Source of the DNA: Pseudomonas schmalbachii
Lineage (GTDB): Bacteria > Pseudomonadota > Gammaproteobacteria > Pseudomonadales > Pseudomonadaceae
DNA: 64,000 bases
Reading direction: 5' to 3'
Assembly (NCBI RefSeq): GCF_017589465.1
Contig: NZ_JAELYA010000010.1
Location: 167,137 to 231,136 of the forward strand
The position numbers were made by a program, and so were the translations under genes. Of this stretch, positions 34,833 to 43,985 are shown piece by piece. Position 1 is the stretch's first letter, and every line of letters begins with the position of its first letter. The notes under the pieces are model-generated. The model had not been told where the DNA came from and searched no databases. It saw only the letters and a list, made by a program, of their open reading frames with translations.

Positions 34833-35245
34833 GTAGCACCCTCCACTACCCGGGCATACAACCGGGCAGGCAATCTCACGGTTTATGCGGTCCTCGGCGA
34901 CGAGCGCCGGGCCCCTTCGTTGTTTTTCGCGAGCAAGGTCAGTGAGGTGCCGTTACCCGGTGTGCTTTCGGCTGGAGCGGGCGCACTGCGAGGAGGCGGG
35001 GTGCTTCAGCATGGAGCGGGGGAGCGGCGTGTCGACCTGCGCAAGGCATCGGAACTGCAGCAATTTCTTGTTAGATGTTGGGATTTTTCTGACAGTTTGA
35101 GAGAAGGCAAGAAGCATGCCCGGCGCCCTCCGCCATCCGCGGAAAAATGCCGGACGGCGAAGCGCGCCGGGCGGGCTGTCGCGCACCGCTCTGGAATGCC
35201 GGTTCCAGCCCGGCGGCGGATGGCGATCATTTCCGCCTCCCGGCG
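34833..35245. other. Intergenic region between cupin gene and oxoS
   Basis: 413 bases without a convincing gene; short plus-strand frames here have no start signal or family resemblance. It holds a hairpin CTGGAATGCCGGTTCCAG at 35191-35208, a likely 3' structure for the cupin transcript. An AT-rich patch around 35050-35115 may contain the oxoS promoter. Confidence 0.5.
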
Positions 35246-35779
35246 CTAGCCACGTGACGCGCCGACCATGACGAACAGCATCCGCGCCGGAGTGTTACCG
35301 GTGTTACGCCAGGCGTGACGCGTACCCATCTGCACCACCACATCGCCACGGCGCAAATGAGTGCTGCGGCCTTCGTCCAGTTCCAGGCAAAGCTCGCCTT
35401 CCAGCACCACGCCGTAGTCGATGGTGTCGGTGCGGTGGAAGCCGGGGTTGTCCGCTTCGAAGAGTTCGCCGAGGCCCGGAAGGCGGGCGCAGATTTCCGC
35501 AGCGGCGGCCGCCGGATCGAAGTCCGCCGGCAGGGGCTGGTCCTGCGGCGGGAAGGTCACCAGCATGGCGCTGGTGCCGCCGACGCCGGGCAGTACCGAA
35601 CGCAGCGGCCGCTGCGATTCGACATCGGCAAGCACCGGCTCGGCGCTGGTCTGCCAGACCAGTGCGGCGGAGAAGCCCGGCGAGTGGGTGAATTCCTCGT
35701 TGCCGGGAATCGGGCCGGCGCTGACGATCTGCGAGAGTCCGCGATCGTCGTGGCCGGTGATGATTCGTTGTGCAGTCAT
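35246..35779 (-). CDS. Cupin domain protein
   Basis: 177 residues. The C-terminal half is a cupin barrel (TIDYGVVLEGELCLELDEG ... RRGDVVVQMGTRHAWRNTGNTPARM) with a metal-type His in GTRHAW. The first motif lacks the usual HxH, so it may not bind metal normally. It follows the MDR gene by 62 bases. It could be a small-molecule sensor or isomerase for the pathway; function unknown. Confidence 0.7.
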   Translation of the reverse strand: MTAQRIITGHDDRGLSQIVSAGPIPGNEEFTHSPGFSAALVWQTSAEPVLADVESQRPLRSVLPGVGGTSAMLVTFPPQDQPLPADFDPAAAAAEICARLPGLGELFEADNPGFHRTDTIDYGVVLEGELCLELDEGRSTHLRRGDVVVQMGTRHAWRNTGNTPARMLFVMVGASRG

Positions 35780-35841
35780 GTCAGGTCACCTGCAGGGCTG
35801 GACGGCACGGCGCCACGGCCAGGCGTGGCGCCGTGCGGCGG

Positions 35842-36948
35842 TCACTGGTGGAGGATGTGGAAGTTGCTGAAGCCGCTGGCCTGGGTCTGGATGTCCTCCA
35901 GCGCCTCGTTCAACCGGTCGAGCGGATAGGCGCGCTCTTCCAGCAGGGACAGGTCGAGGAGGCCCGACTCGATCATGCTGGCCATCTCGTCGCCCTCGGT
36001 AGTGGTGAACCACAGCGAGCCGATGTACTGCAGCTGCGCGCACATGAACGGGTGCGGGTCGATCGGGATCGGCCCGGCGACGCCGCCGATCTGCACGATG
36101 CGTCCGCCACGGGTGACCGCCTGCATCGCATCCACCGAGAGCTGCGCCGGCGCTTTTGCACCCAGCGTATCTAGCATCGCATCGACGCCGCCGGGCACCT
36201 TCTCCAGCACCTGCTCGGCGATGGAGCGGGAGCCGATCTGCACCGTTTCGATTCGCTGCGGCGCCAGTTCCTTGAGGCGATCCAGCGCATTCTGGTCACG
36301 CGCGACGACCACCACTTTCGCGGCGCCGAAGGCCAATGCCAGCAGCGCCGCACCGACGCCAAGGGTGCCCGAGGCGCCGAGGATCAGGATGCTCTGCCCC
36401 GGCCGCAGCGCAGCCTTGCGGATCGCCGAATAGGCCGTGCCGAGATAACCGAAGCGGGTCGCCTGGGCGAAACCCAGACGCTGCGGCAGACGCACCAGGT
36501 TGGTGGCCGGCGCGGTCATGTACTCGCCGTAGCCGGCGTAGGGATACTTCTCGAAGATCGCCTGCGAGCCCGGTCCGAAGCCGAAGTAGCCCATGAAGGT
36601 GTAGGCGTCGCAGCGGGTGTTCTCGCCCTGCTTGCAGAAGCGGCACTCGCCGCAGCCGACACCGGGGTTCACGTAGACGCGGTCGCCGGGCTTGAACGAG
36701 GTGACCGCCGAACCGACTGCCTCGACGGTGCCGGCGGAGTCCAGGCCGAAGATCGCCGGCAGCGCCGGCAGCGGCAGGAACGGATACCACTCGGGGAAAT
36801 GCGTGGTGACGTTCTTCAGGTTGGGGATCACCCCGCTGGCCGCGACCTTGACCAGCACATCGTGCGGGCCGGGTTCGGGGCGCGGTACTTCGTCGAGGGT
36901 GAATTTCCCGCCGATTTCGTGCAGGCGCGCGGCTTTCATCATTGCCAT
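35842..36948 (-). CDS. MDR (zinc-alcohol-dehydrogenase-like) oxidoreductase without catalytic zinc ligands
   Basis: 368 residues. A structural zinc lobe is present (Cys99, Cys102, Cys105, Cys113) and an NAD(P)-binding loop GASGTLGVGAA. The catalytic zinc ligands are missing: the usual CxxD and GHE motifs read SGVIPNLKNV and GLD. MDR members without catalytic zinc are often enone/enoate reductases, so this is a candidate for saturating the side chain or lactone double bond on the way to 2,3-dihydroxyphenylpropionate. The protein may start at Met1, Met3 or Met4. Confidence 0.8.
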   Translation of the reverse strand: MAMMKAARLHEIGGKFTLDEVPRPEPGPHDVLVKVAASGVIPNLKNVTTHFPEWYPFLPLPALPAIFGLDSAGTVEAVGSAVTSFKPGDRVYVNPGVGCGECRFCKQGENTRCDAYTFMGYFGFGPGSQAIFEKYPYAGYGEYMTAPATNLVRLPQRLGFAQATRFGYLGTAYSAIRKAALRPGQSILILGASGTLGVGAALLALAFGAAKVVVVARDQNALDRLKELAPQRIETVQIGSRSIAEQVLEKVPGGVDAMLDTLGAKAPAQLSVDAMQAVTRGGRIVQIGGVAGPIPIDPHPFMCAQLQYIGSLWFTTTEGDEMASMIESGLLDLSLLEERAYPLDRLNEALEDIQTQASGFSNFHILHQ

Positions 36949-37041
36949 TGTTCTTGTCCTTCGCTTGCGGCCGCCAAAAAGGGACCGTGCTGGCTGGCGG
37001 CAACCGCAGGGGTTGCCGCCGGGGAGGTTGTCGTCAGGAAA

Positions 37042-38298
37042 TCAGCGGCCGGCCGCCTGCAGGGTCTGCAGGGAGAAGTTGCTGGCCTTGGCATCGAAGT
37101 TGGTCTTCCACGAGGCGGTGTCGATCAGCGACAGCGTGGCGTGGTTGCGCTGGAAGTCGATGACCGCGCCGGCCGTGGTGCGCACGTCGCCGTCGGCGAT
37201 GTTGGAGTAGGAGTGGAACTCCATGAACTTCCAGAACTCGCCCTTGCGGTCATAGGCTTCGGCGTAGTGGAAGCGCGGGTACTTCACGTCCATGTACAGG
37301 ACCTTCTTGCTGTACGGGTGCACGGACGGGGTGATCGCCTCGATCACATAGACCTCGCGCGGTTCGAAGCTGTTGTTGTTCAGGTTCCAGTACGGCGGCT
37401 GGTCGTCCAGCACCGGGTACTTCTCGGCGAAGCTCTTGCCATCCGGGTTCCACAGGCCGGTCTTGCTGTTCGCCGCGGCGAGCACCCAGCGCTTGCCGAC
37501 CAGCTTGTATTCCGGGTACCAGCAGGGGCGCGCGTTGAACACGTCGAGGTCGTCCTGCAACTGGTCGGAGGAACCCACCGGGTCCATCCACGCTCCGCCG
37601 GACAGGCGACGGACGCGGCGCACCGCCGGGATATAGGCCCACACGTCGTTGACCTTCTCCGAGTCGTACATCTGGGTGTAGGTGCCGAGGCCCTTCATGT
37701 CGGAAGGCGCCTTGAAGTACAGGAGCTGACGACCGCGCTCGCTGCCATCGCCCTCGACGGCGTTGCCGTTCAGGCGGCCCTTCATGGTGTAGCGGCTGAA
37801 CTCCGCCACCGGATCGGCGTGGATGCCCTTCTTGCCGTCGATCAGCAGCTGGGTGAATTTCGGCACCTGGGACACATCGCCGACCAGTTGCCCGAGGTGC
37901 CAGTTCCACACCAGCTTCTCGGCGGCCTGCGGGTCCTTCATGTCGATATTGGGGAAGGGCTCGCCGGCGCTCCAGCCGTCCACCCGGCAGGCTTCCTTGT
38001 TGATCGAGGTCTTGCCGGCGTTGGCCTGCGAAGCCGCGACCCAGCGCGGGTCGAGTTTCACTTCCTGGGACTTGGCCAGCGGCAGCTTCCAGCCGCTGTT
38101 GCGGATGCGCCATTCCATCTTCTCGGTGAGCAGGCTGGCGATGCTGTGGCCTTCGAAGGTGTCGTTCTTCACCTGGTCGATGTTGGCGGCGGAAATCACG
38201 GTGCCGGCCGGCAGCTCGGCGGCGGTGGCGGTCATGCTGCCGGCGGCGATGAGGCCGGCGGCCAGGGCATGGCGGAGGGCGAAGCGGGATACGTTCAT
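37042..38298 (-). CDS. DUF1329 family envelope lipoprotein-like protein
   Basis: 418 residues from MNVSRFALRHALAAGLIAAG with a signal peptide cut near ATAAE. DUF1329 proteins are periplasmic, resemble lipid-binding outer-membrane-associated proteins, and are encoded next to DUF1302 proteins and MMPL pumps in clusters for hydrophobic substrates. The gene is 20 bases after the DUF1302 gene. It probably belongs to the RND/YCF48 operon and helps move the substrate or a product across the envelope. Confidence 0.85.
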   Translation of the reverse strand: MNVSRFALRHALAAGLIAAGSMTATAAELPAGTVISAANIDQVKNDTFEGHSIASLLTEKMEWRIRNSGWKLPLAKSQEVKLDPRWVAASQANAGKTSINKEACRVDGWSAGEPFPNIDMKDPQAAEKLVWNWHLGQLVGDVSQVPKFTQLLIDGKKGIHADPVAEFSRYTMKGRLNGNAVEGDGSERGRQLLYFKAPSDMKGLGTYTQMYDSEKVNDVWAYIPAVRRVRRLSGGAWMDPVGSSDQLQDDLDVFNARPCWYPEYKLVGKRWVLAAANSKTGLWNPDGKSFAEKYPVLDDQPPYWNLNNNSFEPREVYVIEAITPSVHPYSKKVLYMDVKYPRFHYAEAYDRKGEFWKFMEFHSYSNIADGDVRTTAGAVIDFQRNHATLSLIDTASWKTNFDAKASNFSLQTLQAAGR

Positions 38299-38318
38299 GG
38301 CGAAGTCTCCGGTGCGGC

Positions 38319-39989
38319 TCAGAAGAGGTAGGTCAGGCTGGTGTAGAGCTGGTCGCGGTTGTGGAAGTAACCGAACAGGGTGGTGCTGTCGCAGGTGGCG
38401 GCGTTGCCCGGGGTGCACTTGTCGCCGTCGCGCCATTCGTCATCCCAGAAGGCGTCGTACTCGACCTTCCAGCGCAGCTTGCTGGAGAGCTCGAAGGTCA
38501 CGGACGGCACGGCGAAGCCGCCCTTGTTGGTCAGGTCGGCGCCCAGCACCAGTTGCGGGTGGATGCGGCCGCTGTTGTAGCTGAGGTCGAAGATGGTGGT
38601 TGCCAGGGTGGTGTGTTCCTTGACCTTGCCGCCCCAGCCGACGCTGTAGAGCAACTGGTCGTCGTCGTCGAAGTTCTGCACCCATTTGTCGAAGATCTGC
38701 ACGGAGAAGAACATCGGCTTCTCGGTACCCAGCAGGGACTGGGTGAAGGCGAAGTTCTTGTCCATGCGCAGCATCGAGGCGAGCACGTCCTTGCGGGTGA
38801 AGCCGTCGAAGCCCGGCGCGACGAGCTGGCTGATCAGGGTCGGCACCTGCGCCTGGAACTGGTACGGCGCGTCCTTGATGTAGGCGATCTCGGTGCTGAA
38901 CACCGCGTCGGCCCAGTCGGAGTAGCGGCTGCCGGTGAAGCCGAAGATGTCGACGATCGGGTAGATGACCTCGCCGGCCACGCCGCGGGTCTTGCTGGTG
39001 CCCTGGGTTTCCGCGCCGGACGGCAGGTCCGGCCGGCCGATCAGGCGCAGGTCGTCGGAGGCGTTGAGGATCGGCGAGTTGTAGAAGGTGCGCAGGTACG
39101 ACAGCGAGTAGTTGTTGTCGCCCCACATGCCGCTCCAGCGGATGCCGCCGGTAACGTCGCGGTAGTCGCCCTCGTCGTTCTCGAAGTTGTAGGGATCGAT
39201 GTTGCGGAAGTCGACGCCGGCATAGGGCTGGCTGGACCAGCGTCCGCCGTAGATGTCCAGTTCGGTGCCGATGTCCTTCTTCGCATCCAGGCCGGGACGC
39301 AGGAAGACTTCCAGGCCGCCCTGCGCCTCCGGCACGTCGATGTTCATCTTGATGATGTTGTTGGTCTTGCGCAGTTCCTCGTTGGCCGGCTGCAGGAAGC
39401 TGCGCCAGGTGTAGTCGAAGCCATGCACCAGGTCGTTGGCGGCGAAGAAGTCGGTCTCGCCCCAGGCGATCTGCTGCTTGCCGATACGGAACGAGGTGCG
39501 CTCGCCCACCGGGAAGTCGACGTACAGCTCGCGGATCTCGGCGCGGTCGTAGAGATCCATGATGTCGCCGCGGCCGTCCGACTCGTGGTAGTTGTTGGCG
39601 CCCATCTTCTCCAGGTGGTCGAGGAAGTTGGTCTTGATCTCCTTCACGCCACGCAGCTTGGCCACCACCGAGACGCTGTCGGTGGCCTTCCAGTCAAAGT
39701 TGAGCTGCGCGGTGGTGCGCGCCATGGAGAGCTTGCCGCGGTCGTCGTAGTCCTTGGTGTCTTGCCAGTTCTCGGTGTTCCAGGACAGCTCTTCACGCAG
39801 GTAGCCGTCGAACTTGAAGGTGTCGTCCGCCAGCAGCGGCGTGGCGAGGGTGGCGAGTCCGATCGCCAGGGCGATCCTGTGGTATGGAGCACGCGGGCGT
39901 GCGGCGGCAATGCATGGCTTGTTCACGTTGTTTCCCCTGAAGGTGATGGCAGCGAGGGACCGGTTGGCGGTTTTGTTGTTGTTTTCCAT
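38319..39989 (-). CDS. DUF1302 family outer-membrane protein
   Basis: 556 residues with a delayed signal peptide (HRIALAIGLATLATPLLA-DD), aromatic-rich beta strands and a C-terminal Phe (SLTYLF), as in beta-barrel proteins. GAGGTGA precedes the ATG by three bases. DUF1302 proteins pair with DUF1329 proteins and MMPL transporters. It is likely a channel or structural protein for hydrophobic compound transport. Confidence 0.85.
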   Translation of the reverse strand: MENNNKTANRSLAAITFRGNNVNKPCIAAARPRAPYHRIALAIGLATLATPLLADDTFKFDGYLREELSWNTENWQDTKDYDDRGKLSMARTTAQLNFDWKATDSVSVVAKLRGVKEIKTNFLDHLEKMGANNYHESDGRGDIMDLYDRAEIRELYVDFPVGERTSFRIGKQQIAWGETDFFAANDLVHGFDYTWRSFLQPANEELRKTNNIIKMNIDVPEAQGGLEVFLRPGLDAKKDIGTELDIYGGRWSSQPYAGVDFRNIDPYNFENDEGDYRDVTGGIRWSGMWGDNNYSLSYLRTFYNSPILNASDDLRLIGRPDLPSGAETQGTSKTRGVAGEVIYPIVDIFGFTGSRYSDWADAVFSTEIAYIKDAPYQFQAQVPTLISQLVAPGFDGFTRKDVLASMLRMDKNFAFTQSLLGTEKPMFFSVQIFDKWVQNFDDDDQLLYSVGWGGKVKEHTTLATTIFDLSYNSGRIHPQLVLGADLTNKGGFAVPSVTFELSSKLRWKVEYDAFWDDEWRDGDKCTPGNAATCDSTTLFGYFHNRDQLYTSLTYLF

Positions 39990-39997
39990 CGCTCACC

Positions 39998-42364
39998 TCA
40001 GGCCGCGTGCAGCGGTGCAGACGGGGCCGGCTCCGTTGCGCGCTCACCGAAGATGAAGCGCGGGCGGAACACGTAGATCAGCGAAGGCATTACGAACAGC
40101 GCGGAGAAGGCCGAGACGCTCAGCCAGATGGCCATCAGCAGTCCCATTTCGGCCTGGAAGCGCAGCGACGACAGCCACCACAGCAGGGTGGCGAGGATCA
40201 GTACGCTGGCGGTGACGATCACGCCCATCCCGGCGGAGTGCAGCGCCTGGTACACGGCGCGTTCGGGGCTGCTGCCGGCGGCGATTTCTTCCTTGATGCG
40301 GTCGGCGATGTAGAAGGCGTAATCCACGCCGAGACCGATGCCGAGGGCGGCCACCGGCACGGTGTTGATGTTCATGCCGATGCCTTTCCAGGTCATGAAG
40401 GCGAAGGTCAGCATGTTGGAGATGATCACCGGGACCATGAACAGCATGCCGGCGACGGCGGAGCGGTAGACCATGGTGCAGAGCACGGCGAGCACCAGCA
40501 GGGCGAGGGCGATGGCCTCGATCTGGCTGGAGAGGATGATCTCGTTGACCGCCGCCATTACCCCGATGACCCCGCCGGCCAGTTGCCAGTGCCCGGTGGA
40601 CAGCGGGTTGGCGGCGATGAACTCCTTGATGCGGGCGACGGCGGTGCGGATGGTCTCGCCCTGGCGGTCGCGGAACATCAGGGTCACCGAGCCGTTGGCG
40701 TACTTGGTGTCGGTGAAGCGGTCCATATCGCCCGGCTCGGAAACCGAATCGAGCATGGCGGCGAGGCTGCCGTTGATCGCGTCGCTGTCGCTCAGCTCCA
40801 GGTAGCGCGGGTTGCCTTCGCGCAGGCTGCTGTTCACCTGCGGCAGCACGTCGGCCAGCGACAGCGAGCCGCCGATCTCCGGCTGTGCCTCGATGAAGCG
40901 CTGGAAGCGGTTCATCGCGTGCAGCGCCTCGTTGCTCTTCACCAGGTTCGGCTGGTTGTCGTCGCCGAGCACGATGAACATGCGGTCGACGCCTTCGAAG
41001 CGCTTGTTGATGGCGGCGGAGTCGCGGTTGTACTCGGCGTCCGGCCAGAGGATCGGCGAGCCCGGATTGGCGTCGCCGATCTTCAGGTTCAGCGAGTACC
41101 AGCCAGCGCCCAGCACCACCAGCAGGCTGCAGCCGAGCACGGCATAGCGGCCGCGGGAGAGGGTGACCCGGACGCTCAGGTCGAGCACCTTGCGCAGCGC
41201 CGGCAGACAGTTGATGGGGTGCGCGGTGCCGTGCGGACGGCGGATGAAGGACAGCATGACCGGGGTGAGGATCACCGCGCTGATGGTCAGCGTGGACACC
41301 CAGACCACCGACAGCACAGTGAGCTTCTGCAGCATCGGGATCGGGCTGAGGGCGACTACCGCCATGCACGCGGCGTCGGCGATCACCCCGAGCATGCCGG
41401 GGCGGAACAGGTCGGCCAGGGCGATGCGTGCGGCAATGCGCGGCACGTCGCTGTTGGCCGGCAGCAACTCCAGTTCGTCGTCGAAGCGGTTGACGATCTG
41501 CACCGAGTGCGACACCGCCCGCGAGGTGATCAGCATCGCCACCACGATCACCAGCGGCTCGAAGTTGATCCCCAGCAGCCGGCAGATGCCCAGCGCCCAG
41601 ATGGCGCTGACCGCGCCGGCCAGCAGCGGCAGGAACACCCCGCGCCAGGTGCGCAGCAGAAGGAACAGCAGCACCAGCGTCACCGCGATGGCGGCCAGCA
41701 CCAGGTGCATGGTTTCCGGCAGGTGATGGTTGACCCAGCCGTACAGGATCGGATCGCCGACCACGCGGATCTTCGCGCTGCCGTCGTCGACCCTGGCGAT
41801 CAGCCCGCGAACCTGCTCGAACACCTTGCCGTAGTCGACCTGGCTATCGATGAAGTCGACGGTGATCAGGGTCGACTGCAGGTCCTTGGATACGTACGGT
41901 CCGTAGACCAGCGGGTTGCGCAGCACGGCCTGCTTCAGCTCGTCCATGGCCTGCGCATTGGCCGGCACGTCCGGCCACATCAGCGGGCGGCTCTCGATGC
42001 CGTCGGTGGAAGCGCGCACTTCCTTGAGCTTCTTCGAGGCCAGCGAAGTGATCTGGTACTGGTTGACCGCCGAGACCTCGCGCAGGCCCAGGGTCACCTG
42101 GCGCACCTTGTCCAGCAGGCTGGTCTGGAAGATGTCGCCCTGGTCCACCTCGAACATGATGGTGACCATGTTCGAGCCACCGAAGGTGTCCTTGAACTTC
42201 TCGTGGGTCTGCACGTACTCGTGGCGCGAGGGCAGCATGTCCTCGAATACCGTACGGACTTCGATGTGCAGGGCGAACCAGCTGAGGATCAGGGTCAGCG
42301 TCGCCAGGATGCCGACGACCCAGGCGCGCTGGCGGATGCAGAAAGCGGCTATGCGTTCGATCAT
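39998..42364 (-). CDS. MMPL/RND family transporter
   Basis: 788 residues with two sets of six membrane helices, each after a large periplasmic loop, the RND/MMPL layout. Conserved pieces include the region after helix 2 (FLLLRTWRGVFLPLLAG) and GIGLGVDYAFYIADRIKEE in the second half. It is a proton-driven transporter. Its operon with DUF1302, DUF1329 and YCF48 proteins is a recurrent module near aromatic and terpenoid catabolism genes. Direction of transport cannot be told from sequence. Confidence 0.88.
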   Translation of the reverse strand: MIERIAAFCIRQRAWVVGILATLTLILSWFALHIEVRTVFEDMLPSRHEYVQTHEKFKDTFGGSNMVTIMFEVDQGDIFQTSLLDKVRQVTLGLREVSAVNQYQITSLASKKLKEVRASTDGIESRPLMWPDVPANAQAMDELKQAVLRNPLVYGPYVSKDLQSTLITVDFIDSQVDYGKVFEQVRGLIARVDDGSAKIRVVGDPILYGWVNHHLPETMHLVLAAIAVTLVLLFLLLRTWRGVFLPLLAGAVSAIWALGICRLLGINFEPLVIVVAMLITSRAVSHSVQIVNRFDDELELLPANSDVPRIAARIALADLFRPGMLGVIADAACMAVVALSPIPMLQKLTVLSVVWVSTLTISAVILTPVMLSFIRRPHGTAHPINCLPALRKVLDLSVRVTLSRGRYAVLGCSLLVVLGAGWYSLNLKIGDANPGSPILWPDAEYNRDSAAINKRFEGVDRMFIVLGDDNQPNLVKSNEALHAMNRFQRFIEAQPEIGGSLSLADVLPQVNSSLREGNPRYLELSDSDAINGSLAAMLDSVSEPGDMDRFTDTKYANGSVTLMFRDRQGETIRTAVARIKEFIAANPLSTGHWQLAGGVIGVMAAVNEIILSSQIEAIALALLVLAVLCTMVYRSAVAGMLFMVPVIISNMLTFAFMTWKGIGMNINTVPVAALGIGLGVDYAFYIADRIKEEIAAGSSPERAVYQALHSAGMGVIVTASVLILATLLWWLSSLRFQAEMGLLMAIWLSVSAFSALFVMPSLIYVFRPRFIFGERATEPAPSAPLHAA

Positions 42365-42398
42365 GCTGTTGTCTCGAATGAAGGGGGCCAGGGCAGGC

Positions 42399-43457
42399 TC
42401 AGGGTTTCAGCGGCGACCAGTGCTGGCCGTCCCAGCGGCCGATGCCGTCGCCGGCCAGCCAGACTTGCGTGGCGCTTGCCAGCGCACCGGTGTGCCAGCC
42501 CATGTCGCGCGGGTCGACGGTGCCGGTCTGCCAGTCGATGCCATCGGCCGTGGGCGTGCCGGTCACCCAGCGGCCCAGCGCGCCGACCGCCAGCCACTGC
42601 TTCTTGCCGGCGTTCCACAGCACGTTGAACAGGTGGTCGCCGGTCTCCAGCTGGACGGGGCTCCATTGCCGGCCGCCATCGCTGGTGACCAGCACGGTGC
42701 CTTCCACACCGACCGCGACGCCGTTGGCGGCGTCGCGGAAGCTCACCGACATCAGCGAAACCGGGACCGGCGCGGGGATTTCCTCCCACTGCTGGCCGAG
42801 GTCGTCGCTGAGCAGGATGCGGCCGAACTCGCCGACCACCAGCAGGCGGCCGTCGTCGAGCAGGGCGGCGTCGTTCCAGGCGACGTCCTCTTCCTCGCGC
42901 AGGCGCTGCCAGTGCTTGCCGTAGTCATGGCTGGCCAGCAGGGCGCCCATTTCGCCGGTGGCAATCGCCAGTCCGTCCTTGCCGAGGCGCACGCGGTTGA
43001 GCTTGTTGGCGACGTCCGAGCGCGGCACGTCGGTGACCGCGCTCCAGTGCTGGCCGCCGTCCTCGCTGCGGAGGATCACGCCGTCGTTGCCGACCGCCAC
43101 GGCGTGGCTGGAGTCCCATGTGGCGATGTCCTGCAGGGTCCTGTCGGTGGGCGTGGGCAGGCGACGGATCTTTCCGTCCGCGCCGATCGAGAGGATCTTG
43201 CCGTAGGAGCCGGCGGCCAGGACCGCGCCGTCCGCAGCCTGCGCCAGGCCGTAGAACTGGTCGCGACGCTCCAGGGCCGGCGGCGTCACACTGCTGCCGA
43301 CCGGTTGTGGCTTGATGAACAGGCCGGCCCAGAGCAGGCCGCCGATGATCGTCCAGGGCAGCACCACCGTCAGCCCGTTGAGCGCCCGCCGGGCGACACC
43401 CGGCTGCGTGGCGATCCGGGAGGATGGGGATGCTTCGATATTCATGAGTTTTGTCAT
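42399..43457 (-). CDS. YCF48/BNR beta-propeller protein
   Basis: 352 residues with an N-terminal membrane anchor (LTVVLPWTIIGGLLWAGLFI) and repeated propeller blades of the form GxxGxILxSxDxGxxW (GNDGVILRSEDGGQHWSAV, GEFGRILLSDDLGQQWEEI, GVEGTVLVTSDGGRQWSPV). YCF48-like proteins accompany MMPL/DUF1302/DUF1329 modules. It is the first gene of this operon, behind an OxoS-type promoter. Start could be 43457 or 43445; no strong ribosome site separates them. Confidence 0.8.
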   Translation of the reverse strand: MTKLMNIEASPSSRIATQPGVARRALNGLTVVLPWTIIGGLLWAGLFIKPQPVGSSVTPPALERRDQFYGLAQAADGAVLAAGSYGKILSIGADGKIRRLPTPTDRTLQDIATWDSSHAVAVGNDGVILRSEDGGQHWSAVTDVPRSDVANKLNRVRLGKDGLAIATGEMGALLASHDYGKHWQRLREEEDVAWNDAALLDDGRLLVVGEFGRILLSDDLGQQWEEIPAPVPVSLMSVSFRDAANGVAVGVEGTVLVTSDGGRQWSPVQLETGDHLFNVLWNAGKKQWLAVGALGRWVTGTPTADGIDWQTGTVDPRDMGWHTGALASATQVWLAGDGIGRWDGQHWSPLKP

Positions 43458-43511
43458 GGCGTTGAGTCCGCACGCTGGGGCCGTCCGGGGACTGACGACC
43501 AAGGCAGCTCC

Positions 43512-43574
43512 ACTGTAGGAAGGCGGCGCCCGGCGGGACTATCCCGCCACTGCAGGGGTTATCCGCTGTGCGCA
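43512..43574 (-). promoter_or_regulatory. OxoS-type promoter of the YCF48/RND operon
   Basis: Two complete minus-strand half-sites with 20-bp period: TGCGCACAGCGGATA (43560-43574) and TGCAGTGGCGGGATA (43540-43554). A -10 TACAGT (43512-43517) follows 22 bp on. The distal half-site is identical to that before mhpB. Confidence 0.85.
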
Positions 43575-43628
43575 GATTAATGACAGGGGTCAAGTGGGGG
43601 GCATGCGCGAGCGGCCGATGGCCGCGAA

Positions 43629-43696
43629 TCGCGGGCATGGCCCGCTCCTACGGGTGGGTTTGCGTGCGGAATTGTAGGAGCGGACCATGTCCGCGA
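43629..43696. repeat. REPIN
   Basis: Opposed REP copies at 43629-43651 and 43674-43696. The second copy carries paired changes in its stem (GGACCATGTCC), so the hairpin is kept. Confidence 0.85.
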
Positions 43697-43752
43697 AAGG
43701 GGCGGAGATCGCGGTCATGGACTCCTACGAAGATGCTCTCGCGTTGCCGGTT

Positions 43753-43870
43753 CCCTCACCCTAACCCTCTCCCGGAGGGAGAGGGGACTGTCTGGCGTCG
43801 CCGGGTGGCGCGGTGTGTCGGCACGCTCCGAATAGCCCCCTCTCCCTCCGGGAGAGGGCAGGGGTGAGGG
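43753..43870. repeat. 118-bp palindromic repeat, copy 2
   Basis: Same arms and same total length as 9198-9315, with an unrelated central sequence. Confidence 0.85.
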
Positions 43871-43902
43871 CAAGGGGATTCGGCACGGAGGGTATGGCGG
43901 AA

Positions 43903-43985
43903 GTAGGTTGGTGCTGAGCTTGCGAAGCCCAACGGCGCCATGGCTCGGCAGGTGTTGGGCTTCACTGCGTTCAGCGCCAACCTAC
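43903..43985. repeat. GTAGGTTGG palindromic repeat, copy B
   Basis: 83-bp relative of the repeat at 21117. Its terminal CTAC provides the TAG stop codon of mhpE on the minus strand. Confidence 0.87.

Larger units (their letters stand above)
43458..43981. other. Intergenic region between mhpE and the YCF48 gene
   Basis: 524 bases made of an OxoS-type promoter, a REPIN (43629-43696), the second 118-bp palindromic repeat (43753-43870) and a GTAGGTTGG repeat (43903-43985). No gene seen. Confidence 0.8.

Noticed and set aside
34885..35100. Short plus-strand frames in the gap upstream of oxoS
   Set aside because: No start signal, no family resemblance, composition unlike the neighbouring genes.
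34833..36948. OxoS-type operator before oxoS, the cupin gene or the MDR gene
   Set aside because: No TGCA-N6-GGNTA half-site pair was found in these gaps on the minus strand.
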